A DNA stretch of 64,000 nt from Klebsiella pneumoniae. GTDB taxonomy: Bacteria > Myxococcota_A > UBA796 > SXON01. The stretch covers positions 1 through 64,000 of the forward strand of contig CAMAWH010000015.1 in the NCBI GenBank assembly GCA_945861635.1, in the 5' to 3' direction. Below, piece by piece: positions 8,583 to 17,661 of the stretch (position 1 is the stretch's first letter; each line of letters opens with the position of its first letter). Below the pieces are notes generated by a model that saw only the letters and a program-made list of their open reading frames with translations, did not search any database and was not told the origin of the DNA. A program made the position numbers and the translations under genes.

Positions 8583-11012
8583 TCAGGGCGTCAGCGTGCG
8601 GGTTTCCACCGTGCGAGCCGCTACATCTTCCGTTCGGAACGGCAGGTCGCGCCAGGTCCCGTCCACCCAGTCGGCGTGCTCACCGGCTTCGGACATTCCG
8701 GCGTGGAACGCCATCTCCGGAACGCCGTCGGCGCCAAATCGGGTAACCTGCCGGAAAATGGCGCCCTCGGTCGCCACGCATTCCGTTGACAGGTCACCAT
8801 CCTCCCAGAACGAGCACGTCGCCACGTTGACCGTGGCCTCATCCCCGCCCGTGGAAATCACGACATCGTCCCGGTACTGGGCTGTAAAGTGCGCACTGTG
8901 CACGTCACCCCATGTATTGACTTCGGGGTGTGCGTCGAGCCACTCCATGGCCTGCGAGAGGGCTTCCACCCGATCCGCGCGCGACTCTCCATCCGTGAGC
9001 GAAGCAATGTCACGTTCGTGGGCGAGGAGATCGATCTTGGCGATGATGACGGGCGACTTCTCGTCGATGCTGTCGAACAAGCTGCTCATGTCACCGGAGA
9101 GCGTTCGGCGGGACAGAAACGCTGCCCACGCGCGGTACGCCAAGGCTGCCGAGCTGTCCGGGCGCATCTGGGCATCCCACGCGGCCAACGTTTCGGCCAT
9201 CTGTCGGATATCCTCCCGACCGCGGAACTTCTCCAGCGTATCGTCGGAATCGATGCTGGCCACGGCGTCGGCCAACAGCGGCAGGAGTCGCATGGCGATT
9301 CCGCTCTGGGTGTCGAGCTGCAACGTTTCCATCTCGTCGCGCGTGATGCTTCCACGCGATGTGAGCCGATCCAATTCGTCGGCGATGCGCTCCGCACGGA
9401 ACCCGGGATCGTAGAAACTGCCGTGGTAGACGGCGTCGTTCAGCGGGTTGTTGTCGGCTGTATTACCAAACGGATCGTTGTTGGCCGTCACGATGTACGG
9501 CTGCGAGCCATCCAGCGCCGGGAGCAGCGCCACGTCGAGATACTCGCCCGTCCACAGCGTTGCCGGGTCCGAGGCGTCCATCACATGATTGGGTTCTCCG
9601 CCGCGTATCGGGATGCGCCCGTGCGTCTTGTAGCGAATGCCGTCCGCGGTGGCGGCCACCCAATTCTGCATGCCGATAATCTCGTAGTCAAGGGCTGACG
9701 CCCACTCTTCCATTGTCGTTGCACGGTCCAGGTCGAGGTATTGGACGGCCTCCATCGCGCCGGTGGAATCGAAGCCGATCCACGCCACCATCAACTCGCC
9801 GCGGGCAATCAGATTCTGCGGCACGGGAAGGAGCTCTTCCGGCAAGATCACACCGCGCCCAGGGATGACCGTGATCGTGCGCGTTTCCGTCGTCAAGGTT
9901 CCGTCGGCCTGGGCGACGTCGATGGATACGTCACGGGCTTCGACGGCTACCTCCTTCCCCCCGATATCGGCCACCCTGTCGGTGATCGCCACGTCGTAGA
10001 GGTCCATCCCATCGCCAAAGTTGGTCGTCGCCGCCCAAGCCACGCTCTCCGTATGGCCGAGTTGTACGCCGGGAACCCCTGGAAAGCCGAAGCCCTCGAC
10101 GTTGATGGTGCCGCCCGCGTCCTTCGAGTTGAGGTGGTACAGATAGACGCGTGCCGGATTTTTCAGGGAGGAATGGGGATCATTTGCGATGAGCGGCGCG
10201 CCGTTGTCGGTGTACTCTCCCCGTACCGCCCAGTTGTTGCTGGCGTGGCCGACCGAGTGCGCGTCCATGAGCGTCCGGAGCTTGTCCACATCGATTTCTG
10301 GTGCTTCGAGCAGGGTAGGTCGGTGGGATGGGGCGGGCGGCCCATCGAGCGTGGCGCCCCCCACGATGAACTGGTTGGTGCCGGATTGGTAGACGGGGAA
10401 CTCGTCGTAGTGGCTGACGAGCGCCTGCGCAACCGTGTTGAGGATTTCGAATTCAAGCTGGTTGGAGTAGCCGAGTTCGATGCGCTTCCCCATGGCGATG
10501 AGGTCCACGGCTTCGATGTGTTCGGGCGTGTAATCGGACTCGCCGGGGCCAAATCCGAAGGGGAGCGGAGCGACACCTGCGTTCACTTCGTCCACCCGGC
10601 GATTGATCCCGGCGGCGAACGCGAGCGTCATCGTCCATTCGAGGGGGCGATCCTTGGCTATATTGTGCGCCGTCGGGCACGCGAGCGCGGCGAAATTGAA
10701 GACGTGCGCAAGGATGTCGCTGTCGAGACTGCCGCTCCCGTCCACCTCGGCCAGTCGCCCCTGCATCGCCCGTTTGGCTTGTTGAAGGTTGTACAGGCGA
10801 TCGGTCGCTTGTTGATAGCCCGCGCCGAACATCAGGTCGGCATCGTTCTGGGCGTAGACGTGAGGCACGTTCAGGTCGTCGATGTGGATGTCCACAGGCG
10901 CGGAGAGCGTGAATCCAGCAGGGAGATCATCGACCGTGCATACGGGCGCGGGAACGCGCGCGACGGGGGTGCCGTTCGGTTCGGTGCACGCCATAAGGAG
11001 GAGCAGGGTCAC
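8583..11012 (-). CDS. Penicillin acylase family lipoprotein (Ntn hydrolase)
   Basis: An 809-residue secreted amidohydrolase. The GTG start is chosen because it gives a short signal with lipobox, TLLLLMACTEPNG; the longer upstream reading frame has no signal. The domain order is that of penicillin/acyl-homoserine-lactone acylases. An alpha chain (about residues 40-240) includes VDIHIDDLNVPHVYA and FGAGYQQATDRLYNLQQAKR. The beta chain begins at the autocatalytic Ser of ASNNWAVRG (about residue 258), followed by LIANDPHSSLKNP. Substrates in this family include beta-lactams, N-acyl amino acids and acyl-homoserine lactones; the sequence does not decide between them. Lipidation suggests membrane attachment facing the periplasm or surface. 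Confidence 0.9.
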   Translation of the reverse strand: MTLLLLMACTEPNGTPVARVPAPVCTVDDLPAGFTLSAPVDIHIDDLNVPHVYAQNDADLMFGAGYQQATDRLYNLQQAKRAMQGRLAEVDGSGSLDSDILAHVFNFAALACPTAHNIAKDRPLEWTMTLAFAAGINRRVDEVNAGVAPLPFGFGPGESDYTPEHIEAVDLIAMGKRIELGYSNQLEFEILNTVAQALVSHYDEFPVYQSGTNQFIVGGATLDGPPAPSHRPTLLEAPEIDVDKLRTLMDAHSVGHASNNWAVRGEYTDNGAPLIANDPHSSLKNPARVYLYHLNSKDAGGTINVEGFGFPGVPGVQLGHTESVAWAATTNFGDGMDLYDVAITDRVADIGGKEVAVEARDVSIDVAQADGTLTTETRTITVIPGRGVILPEELLPVPQNLIARGELMVAWIGFDSTGAMEAVQYLDLDRATTMEEWASALDYEIIGMQNWVAATADGIRYKTHGRIPIRGGEPNHVMDASDPATLWTGEYLDVALLPALDGSQPYIVTANNDPFGNTADNNPLNDAVYHGSFYDPGFRAERIADELDRLTSRGSITRDEMETLQLDTQSGIAMRLLPLLADAVASIDSDDTLEKFRGREDIRQMAETLAAWDAQMRPDSSAALAYRAWAAFLSRRTLSGDMSSLFDSIDEKSPVIIAKIDLLAHERDIASLTDGESRADRVEALSQAMEWLDAHPEVNTWGDVHSAHFTAQYRDDVVISTGGDEATVNVATCSFWEDGDLSTECVATEGAIFRQVTRFGADGVPEMAFHAGMSEAGEHADWVDGTWRDLPFRTEDVAARTVETRTLTP

Positions 11013-11111
11013 GACGGCCTCGGAGCGGACCGATGGGTAGCATGCAGACAGAAAAACCGCGCGGTCGAAATGGTAAGAGGCCGGTAAAGGCTTGTCGTCG
11101 CGGTCTGCCGC
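11013..11111. promoter_or_regulatory. Divergent intergenic region
   Basis: The 99 bases between the divergent starts of the penicillin-acylase gene and the 11112 gene must carry both promoters. No convincing -35/-10 pair for a known sigma factor could be picked by eye. Confidence 0.35.
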
Positions 11112-11807
11112 GTGCCATGCTGCGCCGGCGTGTTCGTGCTCCAACTCCAGTTCGCCTCCTTGGCCTCGGCTGCTGATGTCGGCGCCGCTCCAAGCGTCGC
11201 CCCAAGCGTTGCCCCGAGTGCCGACGTGGACCGGGCGCGTGCGGAACTCGGGACGATGCGTGCCGAGAGCCTGACGGCGTTGATTGCCGGTCCGGTGTTC
11301 TTTTCCGCCGGGTATCTCTCCTTTCAGATTCACGATCCTTATGACGACGATTCGCCAGTTCGGTACGGCACTTCCGCCGCCGCGATGGGGCTGGGCATCG
11401 GCGGCATCGGCGATGGTATCGGTACGATCATCGCGCGGCGGGGGCTGAAAAATGCGCTCGATTCCGGCAAGCCTGCCGCCATCGCCTCCGCGCGAGAAAA
11501 GGCTCGAAAGCAGCAAGGGATTGCCGACGTGGCCTCCGGGGGATTGATGGCTGCGCTCTCCCTGCCGTTCTTCGTCTGGAGCCCCATTTTGGCGGAGGAG
11601 GACTCGGCCGCGGCGGCCAACGATGCGCTCGGCACGGGCGCGGGATTGTTTGTGGGGGGCGGTGCATTCGTAGGTCTCGGCCTGTCGCGGTTGTTGGTTC
11701 CGGAGGAAATGGACGATCTTGCCGCCATTCCCTCGGTTTGGATGACGACGATGCCGGGCTCGACGCCGTCGGGCATTCCGACGCTCGGGATGACGTCCTC
11801 ATGGTGA
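11112..11807 (+). CDS. Membrane or exported protein of unknown function
   Basis: Up to 231 residues from a GTG. A second GTG at 11130 would give a cleaner signal peptide (FVLQLQFASLASA then ADVG). After the signal come an Ala/Pro/Ser-rich linker containing APSVAPSVAPS, then hydrophobic segments around SLTALIAGPVFFSAGYL, GTSAAAMGLGIGGIGDGIGT, SGGLMAALSLPFFVW and GAGLFVGGGAFVGLGLSRLL. This pattern fits three to four membrane helices rich in Gly. The stop overlaps the next gene by 7 bases. No family recognised. Confidence 0.65.
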   Translation: MPCCAGVFVLQLQFASLASAADVGAAPSVAPSVAPSADVDRARAELGTMRAESLTALIAGPVFFSAGYLSFQIHDPYDDDSPVRYGTSAAAMGLGIGGIGDGIGTIIARRGLKNALDSGKPAAIASAREKARKQQGIADVASGGLMAALSLPFFVWSPILAEEDSAAAANDALGTGAGLFVGGGAFVGLGLSRLLVPEEMDDLAAIPSVWMTTMPGSTPSGIPTLGMTSSW

Positions 11808-12667
11808 TCGTCACGTTGTTCGCCTGCGCGCCGCAGTTGCTCTCGCCTTCGCTTGACGTTCGGACGTTGGATGGCCTCGCCGAACTTCCGGCGGACGCGA
11901 CGGTCGTCGGTGGCGGCGAACTCGCCGTGTTGTTCCGGCATCCGCTCGCCGTCGAGTTCGGCGTCGCGGATGTGTTTGACGAACAATTGATGGCGGCGGG
12001 GTTCGACGTTCGCACGGATCAGCTCGATCGGGCGTTGGTTGGCTGCGGAACGGGAGGCTGCGTCGGCGTCGTCGATGGCGACTTGTCGTTGGCGCCGGAT
12101 CGCCCGCGGCTGCGTGAGTACACGACCTCGACGGTGGGTGACACGTTCTTTCTGAAAGCGCAGCGCGGACCTGGCTTGCGGGTCCGGGTGGGGGCCCGGC
12201 GGGCGCGTGTCGCCGATGCCCCGGCGTGGGAAGCGTCCGGGTTCGATGCCGACACGTTGATCGGCGCCATTCCCGACGGAGATGCCTTCGTGTACGTCCA
12301 CGATGCATCGCGCTTTCTGCGGCAGGCGGCCGCGCGCGCAACAAGTGAGGGAACGGCGGGCTCGCGGAAGGCAGCGGGCCGGGCGGAGCGGCTCGTACCG
12401 GCCGCGGAGAGCGCCGGCCTCCGCGCGATTGCGGTGTCCCTGGATGTCTCCCGCGATTCCAGCTCCCAATTGCGCGTTCGCTACGCAGCGGAATCCATCG
12501 CCGCGGCGATTTTCTGGCAGGCGGTGATCGAAGAGCAGGGAGTGGTCCTTTCCGGCGTTGCCGAGGACGTTTGGGCGCGCGGTTCCTGGGTGCGGGTGGG
12601 AGAGACCGTCGAGTTCACGCTTGACGCTACGGCCGCCGAGCTCCGTGCCATTCGGAACGGCGAATGA
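11801..12667 (+). CDS. Lipoprotein of unknown function
   Basis: 288 residues. The ATG at 11801 is chosen over upstream in-frame starts because it gives MVIVTLFACAP, a short signal with lipobox, and overlaps the upstream stop. The mature protein shows alternating strand/turn character and an acidic/basic mosaic, with one CGTGGC pair near residue 83 that could form a disulphide. It overlaps the following DUF5685-like gene by 4 bases (ATGA), so the three genes 11112-14016 look like one translationally coupled operon. No family recognised. Confidence 0.7.
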   Translation: MVIVTLFACAPQLLSPSLDVRTLDGLAELPADATVVGGGELAVLFRHPLAVEFGVADVFDEQLMAAGFDVRTDQLDRALVGCGTGGCVGVVDGDLSLAPDRPRLREYTTSTVGDTFFLKAQRGPGLRVRVGARRARVADAPAWEASGFDADTLIGAIPDGDAFVYVHDASRFLRQAAARATSEGTAGSRKAAGRAERLVPAAESAGLRAIAVSLDVSRDSSSQLRVRYAAESIAAAIFWQAVIEEQGVVLSGVAEDVWARGSWVRVGETVEFTLDATAAELRAIRNGE

Positions 12668-14016
12668 ACGGCTATCTGGGTCCGCACACGCAGGATGCGG
12701 AGCTTCGCTCGCTGTTTCGTACCTATCAGTGTGGGCTGTGTCACACGCTGGAGTCCGAATACGGGTTTCGGTACCGAACCTTTGCGACGACCGACCTGGT
12801 CTTTCTGAACATCTGGCTGGACGCGCTCGGGGGAGAGGAGGCGGGCATCGAGGCCAAGGCGTGCCCCTTTGCGCCCGTGGTGACGCGGCGGATGCCGATC
12901 CGAAAATCCACGGATCGCACGCGGCTCGCCGCGGCGTTCGGTGTCTATATGGCCGTCGAGAAGCTGGCGGACGACGTGGCGGACGAGGGCGAATTGAAGA
13001 AGCGGATCGGCCACTGGGTGTTTTGCGATGGGCAGGCCAAGGCGCGGCAGACGCTGGTTGAGGCTGGCTTTCCCATGGAAGAGGTAGACGCCGCGATGGC
13101 GCGGCAGCGGCACATCGAGCGGATGCCGACGTGCTCGCCGGCGGCGGCGGCGGTGCCGACGCGTACGATCTCGCGGCTACTGTTCGCGCATGCGGGCGGA
13201 AACGTCGTTACGCAACAGCGTTCTGAAGACATTGGAGACGCGGTCGGCGCCTTTCTCTTCTACATGGACAACCTGCTCGATTTTCACGCAGACGTGCGCG
13301 TCGGCGGCTACAACGCGTTGGCCCGGGCGTTTGGCGTCGTCGAGCCGGCGGCGGAGATGCCGGAGCGGGTCCGGAGCGCGGGGGTTGCCGGCGCGGCTGC
13401 GGCGGTGGCGTCACTCCGTCGCATGGTCACAGGGCTACTTCCCGGGTCGCACGGGCGTTTTGTTGAGGCAACGCTGGCGCGCGGTTTTGCGGACAAGCTG
13501 CGCCGGTTCGAGCAGCTCGACGCAAGTGCGCTGAAGGTCGCGCAACTCACGAGCATTCAACCTGCGTATTCACGCTGGTCGGCGCTGTGGACACTCGCTC
13601 GCACCACGGCCACGCGCGCGTGGGAGCGTGCGTTGCCCAAACTGGCCATCCGATTGCTCCCCCTCCGCACGGCCGCTGCCGTGGTCCTGCTGTACGTCCT
13701 GCCGCGCTCTGCGTGGGCCCAGGACACGGCGGCTGGCTTGCTGGACACCGGATGGTCGGCCACGACGGATGTGCAGACGGCGGCGGTGGGTTTTTCGGAT
13801 ACGGCGACCACGGACACTGGGGCCCGTTCCTCACAAACCGCGGGCGCCTGGGAGGAGTTCCTGGACACCTGCTTCTGCCCGCGGTGCTGCGTCGCCACAT
13901 GCGAAGATTCGTGCGGCGACTCGTGCGGCGACTCGTGCGGCGACAGCTGCGGAAACGGTTGCGGCGATTCGTGCGGAAGCGGCTGCTCGAACGCCAGCTG
14001 TTGCGGCGGGGACTGA
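12664..14016 (+). CDS. DUF5685-like protein with transmembrane segment and Cys-rich repeat tail
   Basis: 450 residues in three parts. The N-terminal about 330 residues match my memory of DUF5685: NGYLGPHTQDAELRSLF, then YQCGLCHTLESEYGFRYR with a CxxC, then LVFLNIWLDAL, KACPFAP, and later FYMDNLLDFHADV. A hydrophobic stretch follows (about 335-356, TAAAVVLLYVLPRSAWAQ) that looks like a signal or anchor in the middle of the protein. The tail is Thr/Asp-rich and then Cys-rich, with repeats of the unit CGDS ending in NASCCGGD. Cys-rich tails occur in this family. No biochemical function is known to me. It overlaps the upstream lipoprotein gene by 4 bases. Confidence 0.75.
   Translation: MNGYLGPHTQDAELRSLFRTYQCGLCHTLESEYGFRYRTFATTDLVFLNIWLDALGGEEAGIEAKACPFAPVVTRRMPIRKSTDRTRLAAAFGVYMAVEKLADDVADEGELKKRIGHWVFCDGQAKARQTLVEAGFPMEEVDAAMARQRHIERMPTCSPAAAAVPTRTISRLLFAHAGGNVVTQQRSEDIGDAVGAFLFYMDNLLDFHADVRVGGYNALARAFGVVEPAAEMPERVRSAGVAGAAAAVASLRRMVTGLLPGSHGRFVEATLARGFADKLRRFEQLDASALKVAQLTSIQPAYSRWSALWTLARTTATRAWERALPKLAIRLLPLRTAAAVVLLYVLPRSAWAQDTAAGLLDTGWSATTDVQTAAVGFSDTATTDTGARSSQTAGAWEEFLDTCFCPRCCVATCEDSCGDSCGDSCGDSCGNGCGDSCGSGCSNASCCGGD
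13905..13985 (+). repeat. In-frame tandem repeats encoding CGDS-type units
   Basis: Imperfect 12-base units (consensus gattcgtgcggc) repeated about six times at the 3' end of the DUF5685-like gene. They encode DSCG, NGCG and SGCS variants. The Cys spacing is a regular 4 residues. Confidence 0.8.
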
Positions 14017-14026
14017 CTCGCTCTCG

Positions 14027-14935
14027 TCAGAATGCGACGACGTATGCGCCGAGCCCTCCGGTAAAATTCTCGGCGTACATGGGGTCTCCGACGATCTGCC
14101 ACACCGGAGCCTGGGCGCGCGCCGTCAACGTCAGCGAGCGCAGCTCCTTGGCCCAGATGTTCCAGCTGAACCCCACGGCCAGGTCTGCCGACGTGTAGCC
14201 GGTGTTCTTGTAGACCAGTGCGTCCTTCTGGTCGGTGTCCTGCACTTGTAGCACGCCGAAAAGCGAGATGTTTACCCTTCCATTCTCACGCGGCGACCAT
14301 CGCGTGCCGAGCGCCAAACTCCCGCCACTGCCGACGCGATATCGATCGGCCGGCGTGAACAGCGTTGGTGTCGCGTTGATCGCGGCAGCGAGGGCCGTGT
14401 ACGGCGAGATCTTGTGGGAGGTCTGCACCCCGACCAGTCCACCGACGGCCCCCTTGCCTGCGCGCACTGGCGTGTCCGCGACGACCGTTCCTGTGGGCAG
14501 CGTGACGCCGGCCGTTGCCATGAAAAACGTCTTGCGATTTTCGGTCAGCTTGCCCCACCGGCCGACCACGTTCATGTCCGCGAACGAGTGATTGTCAACG
14601 TCGCCAGGCATCTCGGAGGGCGCAACGTGAAGCACGCTCATGTAGGGGAGGGTCGTGCCCGCAGAGAAACCTTCCGGCAGGCCGACATTTGCGGAGATCG
14701 CTGCGGTTTGGATGACATGCGGCGGCATGTACATCCCCGCCATGCTGTCCCCGTACCGGTCGGTGACGGATAGACCACGCCAAGCTGCATCATCGCCCGA
14801 AATGGACGCGCCGTAGTCCAGGCCGATGCCGAGTTCCCATGGGCGGGACACGCTTCCGCCGGGAAGCGCGACGTTCCGCGAGCAGATGCACGCCTGCGCG
14901 TACGCGAATCCCGCAGTCAGGAGGACGGAGATCAC
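14027..14935 (-). CDS. Predicted outer-membrane beta-barrel protein
   Basis: 302 residues from a GTG at 14935, chosen because it gives a signal peptide (ISVLLTAGFAYAQA) and overlaps the upstream stop by 4 bases (GTGA). A longer frame to 15052 would lose the signal. The mature protein has an early CICSRN, then alternating amphipathic strands (for example GLDYGASISG, SVLHVAPSEMP, FFMATAGVTLPTGT, VNISLFGVLQVQD) and ends in an aromatic residue after GGLGAYVVAF, the classical barrel C-terminal Phe. It resembles MetA/transporter-type barrels. It is coupled to a DUF3347-like gene, suggesting a role in metal or copper handling, which is inference. Confidence 0.65.
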   Translation of the reverse strand: MISVLLTAGFAYAQACICSRNVALPGGSVSRPWELGIGLDYGASISGDDAAWRGLSVTDRYGDSMAGMYMPPHVIQTAAISANVGLPEGFSAGTTLPYMSVLHVAPSEMPGDVDNHSFADMNVVGRWGKLTENRKTFFMATAGVTLPTGTVVADTPVRAGKGAVGGLVGVQTSHKISPYTALAAAINATPTLFTPADRYRVGSGGSLALGTRWSPRENGRVNISLFGVLQVQDTDQKDALVYKNTGYTSADLAVGFSWNIWAKELRSLTLTARAQAPVWQIVGDPMYAENFTGGLGAYVVAF

Positions 14936-15333
14936 TTCGCTGCCGATCCTGCGGCTGCCTTTGTCGCCACTTTGAGCGACACCTCTTCCCCACACTCCGG
15001 CATTGCGACACCCATGTACGGATTGGCGAGGCCGGGTTTCGCCTGCAGCCAATACGCATAATTGGGCGCCATGGGGCAGTAGTACACAAAAACTTTCTGC
15101 TTTGCATCCGCCAAACGGAGGACTTCCGCTTTGGATAGCTCGGCGAACGCCGTCCGCTGCGCCGGCAACTCTGTGGCGGTGGCGACGGCGGACGCGAGCG
15201 CCGCCACGGCAGGGTCCGAGGCCGCGAGTGCGGCGGCCGCCACCTGCACGGCCGCGGGCTGATCGGCGACCAGGGCTGAACGAACCGCGTCGTATCCGGG
15301 GAGATCAACGGTCGGGATCATGTTGACGACCAT
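14932..15333 (-). CDS. DUF3347-domain protein
   Basis: 133 residues. The C-terminal half carries the DUF3347 signature: VFVYYCPMAPNYAYWLQ, then LANPYMG and MPECGEEV, with two conserved Cys and a Met that may bind copper. In other bacteria this domain occurs at the end of CusB-type efflux adaptors or as a periplasmic protein. Unusually, no signal peptide or lipobox is visible from the ATG at 15333 or from the second ATG at 15321. The stop overlaps the barrel gene start by 4 bases. A second DUF3347 gene lies at 36884. Confidence 0.75.
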   Translation of the reverse strand: MVVNMIPTVDLPGYDAVRSALVADQPAAVQVAAAALAASDPAVAALASAVATATELPAQRTAFAELSKAEVLRLADAKQKVFVYYCPMAPNYAYWLQAKPGLANPYMGVAMPECGEEVSLKVATKAAAGSAAK

Positions 15334-15372
15334 ACCCCGGCGGGGGTATCGGTCGCAATCACGGATGTGCCC

Positions 15373-15762
15373 ATGCGGACAGCGTCGGTTCGATTGGTCC
15401 TTTCCCTTTGGATGGTGGCGTGCGCTCCGGAAGAAGCGGACGCGCTCGCCGGCGGGGATTCATGCACTGTGCTGACGGACGGCGTTTGGACGCTGTCGGG
15501 CGCGGCTTGGGGTATGGGAGACGCGACCATGACGGGCGCCATCACGATGGACGCCGATGCGTGCAGCTTCACGTTGAATGCCTACGACATGGCGATGGAC
15601 GACCTGCCGACCGGTGGTGTCGTAAACGACAGCAAAGTCACCCTCGACGGGCCGAACACCGACTGGCGATCCTGTCAGGGCACCGCCAGCAACGTGAACA
15701 CCGTCAGCGGGGAGTGCCCGGACCACGGGGGCACGTTCTCGATGGTTGTGACCGAGCAATAG
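15373..15762 (+). CDS. Small lipoprotein of unknown function
   Basis: 129 residues. The signal MRTASVRLVLSLWMVAC has basic residues, a hydrophobic core and a lipobox Cys, and is the basis for choosing ATG 15373 over GTG 15367. The mature part is Thr/Asp/Gly-rich with five Cys residues (in DSCTVL, DACSFT, RSCQGT and GECPDH) and strand-like alternation. It is divergent from the DUF3347 gene, with 39 bases between starts. No family recognised. Confidence 0.7.
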   Translation: MRTASVRLVLSLWMVACAPEEADALAGGDSCTVLTDGVWTLSGAAWGMGDATMTGAITMDADACSFTLNAYDMAMDDLPTGGVVNDSKVTLDGPNTDWRSCQGTASNVNTVSGECPDHGGTFSMVVTEQ

Positions 15763-15805
15763 CGGCCGCCTGTTCGGGCGCCAACCTGCTACGCTTGCGT
15801 GGCTG

Positions 15806-17572
15806 ATGCTCCTCGCAGCCTTTGCCGTCGCCCTTGCGGATCCGCCCGCCGTGGATACTCCGCGCGCGGGACCGGGGAAATCTCGGGCGGACGCCGCCGT
15901 CGTCATTGGGGTGGAGGACTACGCCGAACTCCCCGACGCGCCGGGCGCGCTCGCCGATGCCAAGGCCATGGCGGAGTTCCTTTCCGTCACCCGCGGGGTG
16001 CCGAAGGTGGAATTGTTGACCAACCCGACCCGCGAGCAGATTCGCACGGGAATCTCCAAAGCGGCGGACGCGGTCCGAGGTCGCGGGCTGCTCTGGATCT
16101 ACTTTTCGGGGCAGGGCGCCGTGAGCGAGCTGAATCGCCGCGTGATCCTGGGGTCCGACGCAACTCCTGCAGGAGCGGAGGGCGTGTCGATCGAGGAGAT
16201 GGTGACGGTCGCGTCGGACTCCCGAGCGCGTCAAGCGCTTTTGATTGTGGACGCGTCGTTCGGTGGCAGCGGAAGAGGAGGCGAATCGCTCGGTGTGCGG
16301 GTGCGTGATGTTCCCGCGGCAACCCCGCCGGATGACGACCACATTTCCGTCTGGCTTGCGACGACTGGACCCGAAACGGCACCGGAATACCCGGCAACCG
16401 GCCACGGCATGTTCACGTACTTCGCGTTGGGCGCATTGCGCGGCTGGGCCGACGGCTACCTCGGCGGGAGCGGCAATGCCGAGGTCAGCTACGAGGAGGC
16501 GCAGGCGTGGGTGACAAAAAGCCTCCGTCTGGTCGGCGGAAAGGCGTGGGCGCCGTCCGCGGAGCCGCGGCCGGAGGTGTTGCGCTGGGCGTTGGCCAGG
16601 GGGATGGGGGAGCTGGGCCCCGACAAAGACGAATTCGCGGCGATGGCGCAAACGGAAAAGCAGCGTCGCGTCTCAGATGCCCAATCTACCTTGCTTTCCG
16701 ATGCCTCAAGCGCGTGGATGGAGGTGGCAATCAACGCGACAACGCCCTCTCCGGAGAACCAGGCCGCGCTGCGCACGTTCATCGAGCGCTACGAGGTCGC
16801 GACGGTGACGGTCGATGGCGTGGACGTCGCGGTGGTTGTGCCGCAGGTCACGGAGGCGCGCGCGCGTCTCGACGGCTTTTCCCGTTCGGCGAAAAAGAAG
16901 AATGGTCGCAAGAAGAAGCCGCCTCGACCGAAGCCGATTCCGGTGGCGGCGCAATCGGTCGGTCTGTGTGACGACCTCATCCGGCTGGAGCCGGCCGCGA
17001 TCACCGGCGTACTCTCGCCAGCGGAAATCACGTGTTTGGAGGGAAAGCTGGGGGCGGAGCCGAAGCAGACCAAACGCGACAAGCTCTCGCGCGTACTCCT
17101 CGCGAATGCCGATGGAAAGGGTGATTCCACCGAGTGGATGAAGCTCGCCGCTCGCCACCTTGAGGAAATCGACCGCTCGGATCCCGACCTGTGTTTCCGC
17201 TATGCGCTTTTGCTCAATCGTACGGGAGACGTTGACGACGGTGGGGAGGTGCTCCATTGGGTCGGGTATGCACTGGAGAACAAGCAAAAGTGGCAGGGTC
17301 CGGCCTACACGTCGCGCGTCTACAACCTGCTCCGCTTGCAAGCGGAAACGGTAAACCGGATGTGGCAGGAGGCGGAGGGAGACTTCCTTGATGATCGTTC
17401 GGAGGAACAAAGCGCGAAGACGGATGAATTGCGAGGGCAGGCCAAGAACACCGCGCGGGAATGGCTCGATTGGGCGAAAACGACGGCGCAGCCCACAGAC
17501 CGGGCGTTCAACCTTTGTCAGAGCGCGGCGGGCTCGATGAGCTTCTGCGAGCAGACGGCATCGACGCCGTGA
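15806..17572 (+). CDS. Caspase-fold (C14-like) protein lacking the catalytic dyad
   Basis: 588 residues with a signal-like start (MLLAAFAVALA). Residues about 28-230 have the order of a bacterial caspase/metacaspase p20 domain: AVVIGVEDYAELPDAPGALADAKAMAEFL, the His-loop strand LLWIYFSGQGA and the Cys-loop strand LLIVDASFGGSG. The expected YFSGHG reads YFSGQG (Gln103) and the expected DACFSG reads DASFGG (Ser151). Both catalytic residues are therefore replaced and the domain is predicted to be inactive. The C-terminal 350 residues include a Lys/Arg-rich hinge (KKKNGRKKKPPRPKP) and helical repeats that could form a TPR-like scaffold. A secreted pseudo-protease role is inferred. Confidence 0.72.
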   Translation: MLLAAFAVALADPPAVDTPRAGPGKSRADAAVVIGVEDYAELPDAPGALADAKAMAEFLSVTRGVPKVELLTNPTREQIRTGISKAADAVRGRGLLWIYFSGQGAVSELNRRVILGSDATPAGAEGVSIEEMVTVASDSRARQALLIVDASFGGSGRGGESLGVRVRDVPAATPPDDDHISVWLATTGPETAPEYPATGHGMFTYFALGALRGWADGYLGGSGNAEVSYEEAQAWVTKSLRLVGGKAWAPSAEPRPEVLRWALARGMGELGPDKDEFAAMAQTEKQRRVSDAQSTLLSDASSAWMEVAINATTPSPENQAALRTFIERYEVATVTVDGVDVAVVVPQVTEARARLDGFSRSAKKKNGRKKKPPRPKPIPVAAQSVGLCDDLIRLEPAAITGVLSPAEITCLEGKLGAEPKQTKRDKLSRVLLANADGKGDSTEWMKLAARHLEEIDRSDPDLCFRYALLLNRTGDVDDGGEVLHWVGYALENKQKWQGPAYTSRVYNLLRLQAETVNRMWQEAEGDFLDDRSEEQSAKTDELRGQAKNTAREWLDWAKTTAQPTDRAFNLCQSAAGSMSFCEQTASTP

Positions 17573-17661
17573 GCATGCCCGTCGCGTTGCGTAATGGGTG
17601 TGTCACGGGTGCGGCGCGTCGGCGGCGAGCGGCTTAGGCGCGCTGCCAGCACCGGCCTGCC

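Noticed and set aside
9741..11087. 448-codon plus-strand frame antisense to the penicillin acylase
   Set aside because: The minus-strand gene has clear Ntn-hydrolase motifs; the opposite product looks like shadow sequence.
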